The notes: generated from the letters alone by a model not told the origin. Counted from the stretch's first letter, positions 46,318 to 55,557 are shown. The stretch: DNA of 64,000 nt from Synechococcus sp. CBW1108 (GCF_015840335.1 NZ_CP060395.1:558001-622000); one strand, 5' to 3'. Numbers and translations: made by a program.

Positions 46318-47235
46318 GTGCCCCGCGTCGGACTGATCGTGAATGACGGCAAAGGCGTGGCCCTGGCCACTGCCGATGCCATCGAGGCCCGATTCAAGGC
46401 GGCCGGCTATGGCGTGGTGCGGGTGAGCAGCTCCGGCGGCATGGTGGGTTTCGCCAACCCAGACCAGCACCTGCGCAGCCGCGGCTATGCGGCCTGCGTG
46501 CCGGCAAACTTCGCCCCCGACCTCAGCCTGGCCGTGGTGCTCGGCGGCGACGGCACCGTGCTCTCGGCCGCCCGCCAAACCGCACCCATCGGCGTGCCGA
46601 TCCTCACGGTCAACACCGGCCATCTCGGCTTTCTGGCGGAGGCCTACCTCAACGAGCTGGAGGCGGCGCTGGACCAGGTGCTCAGCGGCGAGTGGACGGT
46701 GGAGGAGCGCACGATGCTGATCGTCAGCGTGATGCGCGGCGAGCAACGCCGCTGGGAAGTGCTCTGTCTCAACGAGATGGCCCTACACCGCGAGCCCCTC
46801 ACCTCGATGTGCCACTTCGAGATCGCCATTGGCCGCCACGCCCCCGTGGACATCGCCGCAGACGGCGTGATCCTCGCCACCCCAACGGGCTCCACCGCCT
46901 ATGCCCTCAGCGCCGGCGGCCCGGTGATCACGCCCGACTGTCCCGTGCTGCAGCTCACGCCGATCGCACCCCACTCGCTGGCATCGCGGGCCCTGGTCTT
47001 CAGCGACCGGGAGCCGGTGACCGTGTTTCCAGCCACCCCCGAGCGACTGATGATGGTGGTCGATGGCAGTGCCGGCAGTTACCTCTGGCCCGAAGACCGG
47101 GTGCTGGTGCGGCGCAGCGAGCAACCGGCCCGCTTTGTGCGCCTGGCAGACCACGAGTTTTTCCAGGTGCTGCGCAACAAGCTCGGCTGGGGGTTGCCCC
47201 ATGTGGCCAAACCCGGCAACGGCATGGCCCCATGA
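46318..47235 (+). CDS. nadK: NAD kinase
   Basis: 305 residues from GTG 46318. The catalytic [28 protein letters not shown] and [16 protein letters not shown] segments are all present. It phosphorylates NAD to NADP. Cyanobacteria have two NAD kinases; which this is cannot be told. It is coupled by ATGA to the response-regulator gene. Confidence 0.95.
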   Translation: MPRVGLIVNDGKGVALATADAIEARFKAAGYGVVRVSSSGGMVGFANPDQHLRSRGYAACVPANFAPDLSLAVVLGGDGTVLSAARQTAPIGVPILTVNTGHLGFLAEAYLNELEAALDQVLSGEWTVEERTMLIVSVMRGEQRRWEVLCLNEMALHREPLTSMCHFEIAIGRHAPVDIAADGVILATPTGSTAYALSAGGPVITPDCPVLQLTPIAPHSLASRALVFSDREPVTVFPATPERLMMVVDGSAGSYLWPEDRVLVRRSEQPARFVRLADHEFFQVLRNKLGWGLPHVAKPGNGMAP

Positions 47236-47900
47236 GTGAAACGCTGATCCTGCTGGTGGGAGAGGAGGCCGAAGCCCTGGCTGCGCGGCTGGAGGCCTCT
47301 GGATACACCTGCAGCGCCGCAGCCCCCGCCCCTGCTGACCCGGCCCCCGATGCGGTGCTGCTCTCCGCCGACCAGGCCGGCCGCATCCCGGCGTTGCGGG
47401 CCCAATGGGGCGACCTGCCCCTGCTGCTCGATGTGGGCGAGGACACGGTGGAGGCCCGGGTTCTCTGCCTCAGTTCTGGCGCCGACGACTTCTGGCTCTC
47501 CAGCCTCGGCCCCAGCGATCTGCTGATGCGGCTGCGGTTGCACCTCGATCTCACCCGCCGCACCAACATCCCCGTCCAGCTGCTGCAGGTGGGCGACCTG
47601 GTGGTCAATCCCAGCACCCGCCAGGTCAAGCGGGGTGCGCGGTCCGTGGGCCTGACGGCACGGGAGTACCAACTGCTGATCCTGTTGCTTGAGCGCAAGG
47701 GCACGGTGGTGGGGCGTGACCTGATCCTGCGCCAGGTGTGGAACGACGACCTGGGCACAACCAGCAATGTGATCGAGGTGTACGTGCGTTATCTGCGCCA
47801 CAAGCTGGAGGAGGGCGGCGAACAGCGGCTGATTCATACGATCCGGGGCCAGGGTTACTGCCTGAGCGAGCGGTCACCCCAGCTGGAGGCCCGCAGCTGA
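47232..47900 (+). CDS. OmpR-type response regulator with degenerate receiver
   Basis: 222 residues. The C-terminal winged helix is intact ([56 protein letters not shown]). The receiver (residues 1-115) keeps the fold but has ILLVGEEAE for the acidic pair, DAVLLSADQ where the phosphoryl Asp should be, and DDFWLSSL in place of the Lys motif. Phosphorylation is therefore unlikely, pointing to a phosphorylation-independent regulator. It is translated with nadK (ATGA) and with the DUF192 gene (TGATG). Confidence 0.87.
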   Translation: MSETLILLVGEEAEALAARLEASGYTCSAAAPAPADPAPDAVLLSADQAGRIPALRAQWGDLPLLLDVGEDTVEARVLCLSSGADDFWLSSLGPSDLLMRLRLHLDLTRRTNIPVQLLQVGDLVVNPSTRQVKRGARSVGLTAREYQLLILLLERKGTVVGRDLILRQVWNDDLGTTSNVIEVYVRYLRHKLEEGGEQRLIHTIRGQGYCLSERSPQLEARS

Positions 47901-48376
47901 TGGGTTTCCGTGCCTGGATGACGGGCCTGAGCCTGCCCGGAATGGCGGCCATGCTGTGCGGCTTCACGCCCCCGCCCCAATGGCTGCCGATCACGGCCCA
48001 GTGGTGCCTGGCACCCGAACGCTGTATCGCCCTGGAGGTGGCCGACACCCCCGAGAAACAGAGCAAGGGCCTGCAACTTCGCCCCCCCCTGCCGTCCCTG
48101 CGGGGGATGTGGTTTCCCTACAACCCGCCCTCGCTGGCGAGGTTCTGGATGCACCGCACCCCCGAGCCCCTGGACATGCTGTTTGTGCAGGGCGGCCGGG
48201 TGGTGGCGATCGAGGTCCATACCGCCCCCTGCATGCGCCTGCCCTGCCGCAGCTACGGCCCCGACCAGGCGGTGGACGGCGTGCTCGAACTGGCCGCCGG
48301 CCAGGCCGAGGCGTTGGGGATCCAGGTGGGCACGGCGGTGCGGATAGAGGCCCTTGGGAGCCAGACCGCACCCTGA
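47900..48376 (+). CDS. DUF192-family exported protein
   Basis: 158 residues. A hydrophobic N-terminus (MTGLSLPGMAAMLCGF) is a weak signal. The DUF192 core has ALEVADTPEKQSKGLQLRPPLPSLRGMWF, RFWMHRTPEPLDMLFV and LELAAGQAEALGIQVGT. Small beta-barrel proteins of unknown function, usually exported. Third gene of the nadK-regulator unit. Confidence 0.85.
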   Translation: MGFRAWMTGLSLPGMAAMLCGFTPPPQWLPITAQWCLAPERCIALEVADTPEKQSKGLQLRPPLPSLRGMWFPYNPPSLARFWMHRTPEPLDMLFVQGGRVVAIEVHTAPCMRLPCRSYGPDQAVDGVLELAAGQAEALGIQVGTAVRIEALGSQTAP

Positions 48377-48513
48377 AGTAACCGCCAGAATGCAAGCAAA
48401 TGACCAGAATGGGAATCATCTAGCTAGGCATTCCTTGCCATCCGGTGCGCCAGGCCCCCAAGGCCGTTGCACCGCATCGAAACCGGAGCCTCCTCGGTGA
48501 CGGTGGGGCCTTG

Positions 48514-48798
48514 ATGAATGTGCTGGATGCCCTTGATCTCTCCCTGATCCAGCTGGTGGATGCCGACGCCGAAGCAGCAACCGCCGCCAAAGCGGAGAGC
48601 ATCGAACTTGCTGACTATCCCCTTCTGCGGCAACTGGCCTGGCATGTGCAAGGCACGAGCACGCCGGGTGCGGCGGAAGCGGCTGGGCTCTATGCACGCC
48701 ATCGCAGGTGGCTGGATCTGGAGGAGCTGCAGCCGCAGGAGCGCCAACTGATCGCGTCTCTGACTCACGCCATCCCGGAGCCCGATGTTCCGGCTTGA
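48514..48798 (+). CDS. Probable partner protein of the nucleotidyltransferase-type toxin remnant
   Basis: 94 residues from ATG 48514 (MNVLDALDLSLIQLVDADAE), helical and acidic, with no recognised family. Its 3' end overlaps the start of the AbiEii-like remnant by 13 bases, so it sits where an antitoxin or partner gene would be. The frame is open upstream to 48445. Function by position only. Confidence 0.5.
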   Translation: MNVLDALDLSLIQLVDADAEAATAAKAESIELADYPLLRQLAWHVQGTSTPGAAEAAGLYARHRRWLDLEELQPQERQLIASLTHAIPEPDVPA

Positions 48799-49272
48799 GC
48801 ACCACCGCCGGATTGCGAGCCTGCTGGTGCAGCTCAATCCGCAGCTGCTGCGCCAGCACCATTGCCTGTTGGGCGGCGGCAGGGCGAGATCAGCCTGGAG
48901 ATGCCCAGCAAGGAAAAAGCAGTGTGTGGCATCGCCTCGTTGACGCTGAACGATCTCATCTGCAGCAAGCTGCTGGCCAATTCCGACCGCTGGAACGACG
49001 ATGGGGTGTTGAACCGCGATCTGATTGATCTGGCCCATCTGCCCCTGACCCCAGCCGTGTGGGATCAGGCGTTGACCAAGGCCGAACTGGCCTATGGCGA
49101 CGCAGTGCGTGCCGACCTGAGCAAGGCCCTCGAGCGGGTGCAGCAGCGCAAGGGCTGGCTGGAGCGCTGCCGTCAGGCTCTGGCGATCGAAGCTCCCCGG
49201 GCGGCGCTGTGGCAGCGCCTGCTCATCCTGCAGCGGCTGGCAGCCGCCCCTTCAGCACCAACACCGGATTGA
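48786..49272 (+). pseudogene. AbiEii-like nucleotidyltransferase gene with internal deletion
   Basis: ATG 48786 reads FRLEHHRRIASLLVQLNP...HHCLLGGG, the start of the AbiEii/AbiGii-type nucleotidyltransferase family. Directly after GGG, where the catalytic G(T/S)-X-DXD segment should follow, the reading changes frame and jumps to the C-terminal third (CGIASLTLNDLICSKLLANSDRW, RDLIDLAHL, ERVQQRKGWLERC). The catalytic Asp residues and about 100 residues between are gone, so the enzyme is dead. The end overlaps cbiET in antisense by 50 bases. Confidence 0.75.
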
Positions 49273-50515
49273 GCGGCGCCAGGCGGGTGCCATCGGCGAG
49301 GGCGGCGCCGCGCCAGGCCTGGTGCTGGGCCACGGCGACGGCGCAGCCGGCCTGCTCCAGCAGGGGGCGCAGCACGGCCAGGGCCTCCACGGTGGCCAGG
49401 GGAATCACCACCATGCCGCCGGGCCGCAGGCGCTGCAGCACCGCCGCCAGCACGGCCGCCCGCTCGCGGCCGCTGCCGCCGATCAGCACCCGGTCCGGAT
49501 CGGGCAGCTCGGCCAGCACCTGCGGCGCCCGGCCCTCGAGCAGCCCCGCCGGCAGCACGCCCAGCCGCTCGGCATTGGCGGCGATCAGGCCCGCCGAGCC
49601 GCCCCGCTGCTCCACAAACCAACCCGCCAGAGCCGGCCGCAGCCGCAACGCCTCCAACCCCACCGAACCCACGCCGGCGCCGATATCCCAAAGCACGCCG
49701 CGCTCGGGAAGCTCCAGATCGGCCAGCAACTGGATGCGCACCTCCCGCTTGGTCATCAGGCCGGGGCGGTCGTCGTGCTGGAGAAACAGACCGTCGTCGA
49801 GACCAAACAGGGGCAGGGACGCGGGATCGGCGGGCGCAGCCGGCGGCTCGGCGATCAACAGCACCAGGTGCAGGGGATGGCAATCCCCGGGGAGGGGCGC
49901 CTGGGGAGCCAGGCGCTGCACCCGCTCCTCGGGGTGCCCCAGCCGCTCGCACAGCCAACAGGCATAGGCCGCCTCCAGGCCCGAGGCCGCCAGGATGCGC
50001 CGCACCTCCTCGGCGCCGCCGCGGCCCGGGTCGGTGAGCACCGCCAGGGCGGCAGGCCGTTTCTGCAGGGCCGCCGCCAGGGGTTCGGGGTCGCGGCCAT
50101 GCAGGCTGATCCAGCTGGCGTCCTGCCAGGGGCGGCCGAGGCGGGCGAAGGCCAGCTGCAGGGAGCTGGGGGCCGGATGGAAGCGCAGCCGCCCGGCGCC
50201 GAAGCGCTGCAGCAGCAGCCGGCCAATGCCAAACCAGAGCGGGTCACCGCTGGCTAGCAGCACCGCCGGGCATCCCGCCGCTAGGGCCTCCTCCACGGCC
50301 CCGAAGATCAACTCCGGCCGGTCGCTGGCCAGGAGCTGGGGGCAAGGGCTCCCCGCTGAGATGCGCCCGGCCGCCTGCTCGGCCCGCCACCAGGGCTCCA
50401 GCTCCGCCAGCAGCCGGGCCGGAGCCACCAGCAGCTGGGCAGCCCGCACCAGGGCCAGGCTGGGGGGCACCAAGCCGGCCACGCCACCGGCATCGGTGCC
50501 GATCACCTCCAACAC
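49223..50515 (-). CDS. cobL: Precorrin-6Y C5,15-methyltransferase (CbiE-CbiT fusion)
   Basis: 430 residues from GTG 50515. The CbiE half starts VLEVIGTDAGGVAGLVPPS and has VLLASGDPLWFGIG, SSLQLAFARLG and ISLHGRD. The CbiT half starts LMTKREVRIQLLADLELPERGVLWDIGAGVGSVGLEAL and has the VLIGGSG segment. It adds methyl groups at C5 and C15 and decarboxylates in corrin ring synthesis. The open frame upstream lies over a divergent small gene. Confidence 0.93.
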   Translation of the reverse strand: MLEVIGTDAGGVAGLVPPSLALVRAAQLLVAPARLLAELEPWWRAEQAAGRISAGSPCPQLLASDRPELIFGAVEEALAAGCPAVLLASGDPLWFGIGRLLLQRFGAGRLRFHPAPSSLQLAFARLGRPWQDASWISLHGRDPEPLAAALQKRPAALAVLTDPGRGGAEEVRRILAASGLEAAYACWLCERLGHPEERVQRLAPQAPLPGDCHPLHLVLLIAEPPAAPADPASLPLFGLDDGLFLQHDDRPGLMTKREVRIQLLADLELPERGVLWDIGAGVGSVGLEALRLRPALAGWFVEQRGGSAGLIAANAERLGVLPAGLLEGRAPQVLAELPDPDRVLIGGSGRERAAVLAAVLQRLRPGGMVVIPLATVEALAVLRPLLEQAGCAVAVAQHQAWRGAALADGTRLAPLNPVLVLKGRLPAAAG

Positions 50516-50584
50516 GGCCAACTCCGCCAGGGTGTCCTTGCCAATGGAGCCATGATGCCCAGCCGAGTGAACCCCCGCCCGTCC

Positions 50585-50839
50585 ATGAGCGACCGCCGCC
50601 AGCGCATCCACGATCTGGTGCTCGCCCTGCTGGCCCAGCAACAAGACCTGGAGCTGCTGGCGGGGGATGGCACGGGCCTGCCCAGCGGTGATCCTGGCAA
50701 CTGGATCGAGCGCAACCGCCGGGTGGTGCAGCGCTATCAGGCCCTGGTGCGCTCCGCCGTCACCCTCGACGCCCTGGTGGACCAGGAGGTGAATGGGGGT
50801 TTCCAGGCGCCAGCGGCCCCAGCCCACCAGGAGCCCTGA
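50585..50839 (+). CDS. Conserved-looking small hypothetical protein
   Basis: 84 residues from ATG 50585 (MSDRRQRIHDLVLALLAQQQDLELLAG), ending in a Pro/Ala-rich tail. Soluble and helical. It is divergent from cobL with a 69-base gap. Function unknown. Codon use resembles the core genes. Confidence 0.5.
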   Translation: MSDRRQRIHDLVLALLAQQQDLELLAGDGTGLPSGDPGNWIERNRRVVQRYQALVRSAVTLDALVDQEVNGGFQAPAAPAHQEP

Positions 50840-50928
50840 AGGCTCTGCTCAGCCTTGGGGCCGCTGCAGTGGTTCGATCACCATGGGGAAAACGGCTGCA
50901 GCGATCGAGCCCCTGCGCAAGCTCTCCT

Positions 50929-51321
50929 TCAGCGGCGAGCATCCTGCAACGGGCAGCCATAGGCATGAAACGCCCCATCGGCGCTCACCAGCAGCAGCGA
51001 TTCGCTGATCGACTGGGCCACGAGCAGGCGGTCAAACGGATCGCGGTGATGGAGGGGCAACTGCTCGAGCGTCAGCAGATGGGGAAGATCAAGCGGCAGG
51101 AGCTCGAAGCCGCACTCCTGAGCCCATGGGATCGCCTGGGCGGCAGAGAGCGGCATGTCGCTGCGGGTCAGGGCGTGCTTGATGGCGATCTCCCAGAGCG
51201 ACACATGGCTGATCAGCACGCTGCTGGCCTCGGTGGTGATCAGATCGCGGCTGCGCGGGCCCAGCCTGGGCTCATCACTGATCGCCCAGAGAAAGGCGTG
51301 GGTGTCGAGCAGGAGGCGCAT
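50929..51321 (-). CDS. vapC: VapC-type PIN-domain toxin
   Basis: 130 residues of the type II toxin family with LLLDTHAFLWAI (first Asp), the SSVLISHVSLWEIAIKHAL Glu helix, HHRDPFDRLLVAQS (third Asp) and VSADGAFHAYG (fourth acid). These are Mg-dependent RNases. ATG 51321 overlaps the antitoxin stop by one base (TGATG), so the module is intact. Confidence 0.93.
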   Translation of the reverse strand: MRLLLDTHAFLWAISDEPRLGPRSRDLITTEASSVLISHVSLWEIAIKHALTRSDMPLSAAQAIPWAQECGFELLPLDLPHLLTLEQLPLHHRDPFDRLLVAQSISESLLLVSADGAFHAYGCPLQDARR

Positions 51322-51554
51322 CAGGGCTGCTCAAACAGCTCGGCGATCAGCGGATTGGCGGTATCGATCGAATCGGGAACCGTGAACTGACCGCGGGCCA
51401 CTCCCAGGCTCCGGGGCGGCGCAGGCTCCTGCAGGGCGGTGAGTCGCGCCACCGGCCTGCCGTTGCGGGCGATCACCACCTCGCTTGCCGCACCTGTTTC
51501 GATCGCCTCCACCAGGCGTGAGAGGTGGGTCTTGGCCTCCAGCATGTTGACCAT
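51321..51554 (-). CDS. Phd/YefM-type antitoxin of the VapC toxin
   Basis: 77 residues from ATG 51554 (MVNMLEAKTHLSRLVEAIE); ATG 51593 would add 13 residues. The Phd fold pattern (EAKTHLSRLV, EVVIARNGRPVARL) and a C-terminal acidic toxin-binding tail are clear. It is upstream of and coupled to vapC. Confidence 0.9.
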   Translation of the reverse strand: MVNMLEAKTHLSRLVEAIETGAASEVVIARNGRPVARLTALQEPAPPRSLGVARGQFTVPDSIDTANPLIAELFEQP

Positions 51555-52159
51555 GCGACGACCACCGCCGCCAGCGGCCGAATGACTTGCCATCTTGCCG
51601 AGAACACAGAAAAGATCACAATTTAGACCAGACCAGACCAAACCAGGGCAAGAAGGAGCCCGCCATCCGCCGTCTGTTCGAAGCCATCGCCTCGGTAAGT
51701 GATCTGCGACCGCAGCGCCGTGAACGTCCCAAGACGGTCAAGCGCACGGGAGAGCTTTGACGATCGACTGGGCGCGCGTCAGGGATTGGAAGCCGAGCTC
51801 TGACATGGCAGCCATACCGTTGCCCGACCTTCCCCAGCCGCTCCAGGCGACCTCCGGATGCACGTCGTTACACCAGTTGAAATAGACGGTGCCCGACCGG
51901 GCCTCTTCAAGGATGCGTTCCTGAAGTGCAGGATTATGGGTGAAAACCGAAGTCGTCAATCCGAACAGCGGGTGGTTAATTAGGAGTTTGCGGAAAAACT
52001 GCCTGAAAGGCCGCGTTTTTCCCTCCAGAGAGCTGATTGTGCTCCGTTCGGGCTGAAATGATGCGTTTCAGCGGTTCAGAACGCCCGATTTCAGGCGTTT
52101 TGCCCCGTTGGGGCTTCCTGGAGGCCGCCTCATTGGCACACCTCTGGGCAACCACCTGT

Positions 52160-53294
52160 TCATGCCGCCGCCATCGCCGGTTTGAGCAGGTTGCCCAGCC
52201 GGATCAGGTTGTAGGCGATCACGTGCAGGCCAAACACCGCACTCACCTTGTCGGTGCCGCGCAGTTTGAATTGGCGCAGACCGCCCCACTGTTTGATCCA
52301 ACCAAACACCTTCTCGATACCGCGGCGGGCATTGATCGACTTGGCGTAGCCCTCGTGGCGCGTGGTGCGGCCATCAATGGCGGAGCCACCAGAGCGGGCG
52401 GTGTTCTGAGCGACGTGCGGCGTCACGGCGATGCGACGCATCTCGGCGACAAAGCCCTTGGTGTCGTAGTTCTTGTCGGCACCGATGGTTTTTTGGTGGG
52501 CACCGGGGATGTCAGCCGCCATCGCTTTGGCGGCTGACATCCCCGGTACCCACTGCTTGGGTAACGCGGCAATCGACGATCAGGGCATGGCGGTTGTCCA
52601 TGAGCACGTGGCCTCGGTAGCTGGGTTGAGCCGGGTGGGAATTGGACTTGCGGGCCAGCAAGGCGTCTGGATCGACGCTGGAGCGGTGGGTCTTGTTGCT
52701 GAGCTTGATGCCGCGGAAGTCACCCTTGGCCCGCTTCTTACCGGGCTTTGGAGCGCCAAAGCCCTCGCCAGGGCCTGACGACGGTGGCGGTGGGTCCTGC
52801 TGACCATCGGTCCGCTCCAGTGAGGCATGGGACGCCCAGGCCTGCAGCAGGGTGCCATCCACTGAGAAGTGTTCGTCGCTGAGTAGCGGCTTGACCTCCG
52901 GAGCACCCATCAGCTTCTCCAGGAAGCGCCCCATGACCTGCTCGTTCAGCAACCGCTCCCGATTTTTGGTGAATGTGGTGGGGTGCCAGATCGGATCATC
53001 CGGGCTCAGGCCCACAAACCAGCGGTACAGCAGGTTGTAGTGGAGCTGCTCCAGCAACAGCCGCTCCGAGCGAATCCCGTAGAACGCCTGCAGCAACGAG
53101 GCCAGCAGCAGCTGTTCTGGCGGCACCGAGGGCCGGCCTTCTGCGGCGTAGAGCGCGCAAAAGGTGGGATTGAGCCGATCGAGGGCCTGATCCGCCAGTT
53201 TCCGGATCCGCCGCAGCGGATGACTGGCCGGGATCCGCTCCTCAATCGACACGTAGGAGAACAGGGAGCCGCTGCGCTCCCGGTGACCTCGCAT
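52160..53294 (-). pseudogene. IS5-family transposase with frameshift at a hairpin
   Basis: The first part (from ATG 53294) covers the N-terminal DUF772-type domain (SIEERIPASHPLRRIRKL, YNLLYRWFVGLS, WHPTTFTKNRERLL) and the first catalytic Asp (FSVDGTLLQAW). It reads to VDCRVTQAVGTG and then off frame. The second part (52540-52160) resumes with AKAMAADIPGAHQKTIGADKNYDTKGF and the Glu helix (RGIEKVFGWIKQWGGLRQF). The break lies exactly at a perfect 20-bp-arm hairpin. Probably inactive. Confidence 0.88.
52502..52547. repeat. Perfect inverted repeat at the transposase frameshift
   Basis: Arms ACCGGGGATGTCAGCCGCCA and its exact complement, with loop TCGCTT. The arm on the 52502-52521 side encodes normal conserved text (ADIPGA), while the other arm replaces expected sequence, so it looks like an inverted copy. 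Confidence 0.88.
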
Positions 53295-53355
53295 CTGGGC
53301 TGGGCGGTTAATCCATTTTCGCGCAGGCTTGGTTTTTCAGCAAACTCTTAGGCCA

Positions 53356-53363
53356 AGAGCTTC
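53356..53363 (+). repeat. Target site duplication AGAGCTTC of the IS66-like element, left copy
   Basis: An identical octamer follows the right end at 55055-55062. In the uninterrupted host it encodes part of EEAL in the aldehyde dehydrogenase. Confidence 0.92.
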
Positions 53364-55054
53364 GTAACCGTTCAGGGGGCGGGACGGGTCATTGCGCACA
53401 TGGTTCCTGCTAAACCCTTGACGGCGGCTTGATTCCCGGTTGCATCTCAGGCAGAGACCGCCTGTGATGAGCGCACCTCCGGCCGGGATTCCAGAAGCAG
53501 ACTGGTTGTTGTGGCCAGCCACTGCCAAGGCATTCATCGTGGCTCAACAGCAGGAGATTGAGGAGCACCGCAACCAGCTCGTCGCCCTGGCCACCGAGCT
53601 GGCCCAGCTGCGTGAGCGGATCGGCCGCAGCTCGCGCAATTCCTCCAAACCGCCCTCCAGTGATGGCCCTGGGTTTAAGCCGCCGGAACGGCGCAAGGGC
53701 AGTGGCCGCAAGCGCGGCGCTCAGCCGGGCCACCCTGGATCAGGCCCTGAGCTGCTGCCGATCGAGCGGGTTGATGAGGTGGTGGAGCATCATCCCGATG
53801 CCTGCCGCCGCTGCGGCACTTTGCTTGCGGGAGAGGATCCGCAGCCTGCGCCACCAGGTGATTGAGGTCCCGCCGATCACGCCGCTGGTGATCGAGCATC
53901 GGCTGCATCGCTTGGTGTGCCCCTGCTGCTCCACCAGCACCTGTGCCCCGTTACCGGCGGATGTGGAAGCCAGTCAGTACGGCCCAAGGCTCAGTGCCCT
54001 GGTGGGTTTGCTCGGTAGCGCCTTCCCGTTGAGTTTCACCAAAACCCAGGCGCTGCTCGATCAGCTGCTGGGGGTGGAGATTAGTCGCGGCGCCATTGCG
54101 GCAATCCGCCAGCGCTTGAGCACAGCATTGGAGCAGCCCGTGCATCAGGCCATCGCTTTCGCCCGTCAGCAACCGGTGGCCTACGTGGATGAAACCGGCG
54201 CACCCATCGGCAACGCCGATGGCGGCAATCCCACCGGCAAGCGTGGCTGGCAGTGGGTCATGGTGACCGCTGTGGTGACGGTGTTCATCCAAGGCCTGAG
54301 TCGATCGGGGGCCGCCGCCATCGAGCTGCTCGGCAGTGCCTTTGGCGGCATTGTGGTGAGCGATCGCTTCTCGGCATACAACCACCTGCCCATCCAGCAG
54401 CGTCAGCTGTGCTGGGCGCACCTGATCCGTGATCTCACCGCCATCGCCGAACGCCCAGGCGCCAGCGCGGAGTTCGCAGCGGAGCTGTTGGGCCTGCAGC
54501 AGCAGCTATTTGCCCAGTGGCGCCAGTGGAAGGACGGAACGATCGACTGGCCCACGTTGCAGCTGAGTTGCCGGCCGATCCGCCTCCAGTTCGAGGCCAC
54601 ACTGCAGCGAGTGGTGGATCTGGGCTTTGCGCGAAAGGAGCGAACGCCATGGGCCCAGACCGTGCGCACCTGCCAGCAACTCCTGCAACGCAAAGAAGCC
54701 CTGTGGACTTTTCTGGATCACCCCGGCATCGAACCCACCAACAACGCAGCAGAAAGAGCCCTGCGCCAGTCGGTGATTCAGCGCAAAATCAGCCATGGAA
54801 TGCAATCCCGCCAAGGTGCGATCTGCCGCAGCCGGCTGCTCACGGTCACCACCACCCTGCGGCAACAGGGCCGGGATGCCTGGGAGTTCCTCGAGCAGGC
54901 CTGGATCGCCCATCACCGTGGCGGGGTGATGCCGTCCCTGCTGCCGGATCCCTGAGTTCAACAGCAAAAAGCAGCACGGCTTCTTTGCCCGCTCAGCGAT
55001 GAGCAATCAGGCGTGCATTCGCGCGGCGGTGCATCCCGACCCCTGAACGGGTAC
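53364..55054 (+). mobile_element. IS66-family element, about 1.69 kb, with 8-bp duplication
   Basis: Terminal inverted repeats GTAACCGTTCAGGGGGCGGG and, read inward from the right, GTACCCGTTCAGGGGTCGGG. AGAGCTTC is present at 53356-53363 and again at 55055-55062; eight bases is the classical IS66 duplication. It contains only the tnpC-like transposase, without tnpA and tnpB, as in the short IS66 (ISBst12-like) subgroup. Confidence 0.92.
53464..54955 (+). pseudogene. IS66-family transposase with one frameshift
   Basis: The first frame runs from about 53467 (MSAPPAGIPEADW) through a coiled coil (AQLRERIGRSSRNSSKPPSSDGPG, the N-terminal DUF6444-type signature) and a zinc-finger-like DACRRCG to 53865. 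From about 53845 the reading continues in another frame (RHQVIEVPPI, RLVCPCCS, VAYVDETGAPIGN, VVSDRFSAYNHL, CWAHLIRD, GIEPTNNAAERALR) to 54955. All DDE segments are in the second part. A one-base change near GATCCGCAGCC is the simplest cause; programmed shifting cannot be excluded. Confidence 0.88.
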
Positions 55055-55513
55055 AGAGCTTCTTCATCATTGGCGACCCCGGACACCGGAAGAACCGGTC
55101 CGAATGTCTCCTCCTACATGACACGCATCCGCGTGGTAGCCCCTGTAATAAGGGTCGGACGCAAAAAAGTGAAGCCGTCCTTCTCAAAGGTGATGCCACC
55201 GGTCTCGATGCGGGCGCCCGAGGCGACAGCATCTTCCACAAGTTCCATAAGATAATTTATGGCTGCGGGCCCGCCGTAGAGCGGTCCCAGCTCGGTCTGC
55301 GGGTCGAGCGGATTGCCGAATCTTCGCCCATGCCTGCTTTGCGATGAGGGCATTGATGACCTTGGCGTTGGCGGACTCGAACATTTCGAGCGCCTGCTCA
55401 GTTATCACCGCGCCGGTATAGGGATTTTTCAAATCGTTGGCCGGAAGCCCATAGCTTTACATGCGAAATTCTGAAGCTGTATGCGTTTATGGGAAAATGG
55501 TTGATGTACTTCG

Positions 55514-55557
55514 TGATGAGATCGCGGCTGCGGGCGATCACTACCTCATGTTGACCA
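55514..55557 (-). pseudogene. Collapsed scar of a vapBC module
   Basis: Three short words in a row match the intact antitoxin-toxin genes at 50.9-51.6 kb on the same strand: GATCGCGGCTGCG (inside vapC, about 51242), GCGGGCGATCACTACCTC (antitoxin, about 51466, one mismatch) and ATGTTGACCAT (antitoxin start, about 51544). The order is preserved but the spaces between are deleted. Confidence 0.55.

Larger units (their letters stand above)
51984..53347 (-). mobile_element. IS5-family element, 1364 bp, with TTAG duplication
   Basis: The ends read inward are GAGTTTGCGGAAAAAC and GAGTTTGCTGAAAAAC. TTAG stands at 51980-51983 and 53348-53351; TTAG fits the YTAR target of the family. It carries a frameshifted transposase on the minus strand and sits 16 bases from the IS66-like element inside the aldehyde dehydrogenase remnant. 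Confidence 0.9.
51738..55450 (-). pseudogene. Aldehyde dehydrogenase gene, internally deleted and split by two insertion sequences
   Basis: The minus strand holds an N-terminal piece (KNPYTGAVITEQALEMF..., near 55432-55320). It is joined in a different frame to a segment from far downstream in the enzyme (GNPLDPQTELGPLYG, LRPTLITGATTRMRVM, then TAG at 55114-55116, EETFGPVLPVSG), and the C-terminal end lies at 51979-51738 (HPLFGLTTSVFTHNP). Removing the IS5-like element with one TTAG, and the IS66-like element with one AGAGCTTC, restores ...NDEEALGLINHPLFGL... in frame. The catalytic Cys domain is absent (about 270 residues deleted). Confidence 0.88.
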
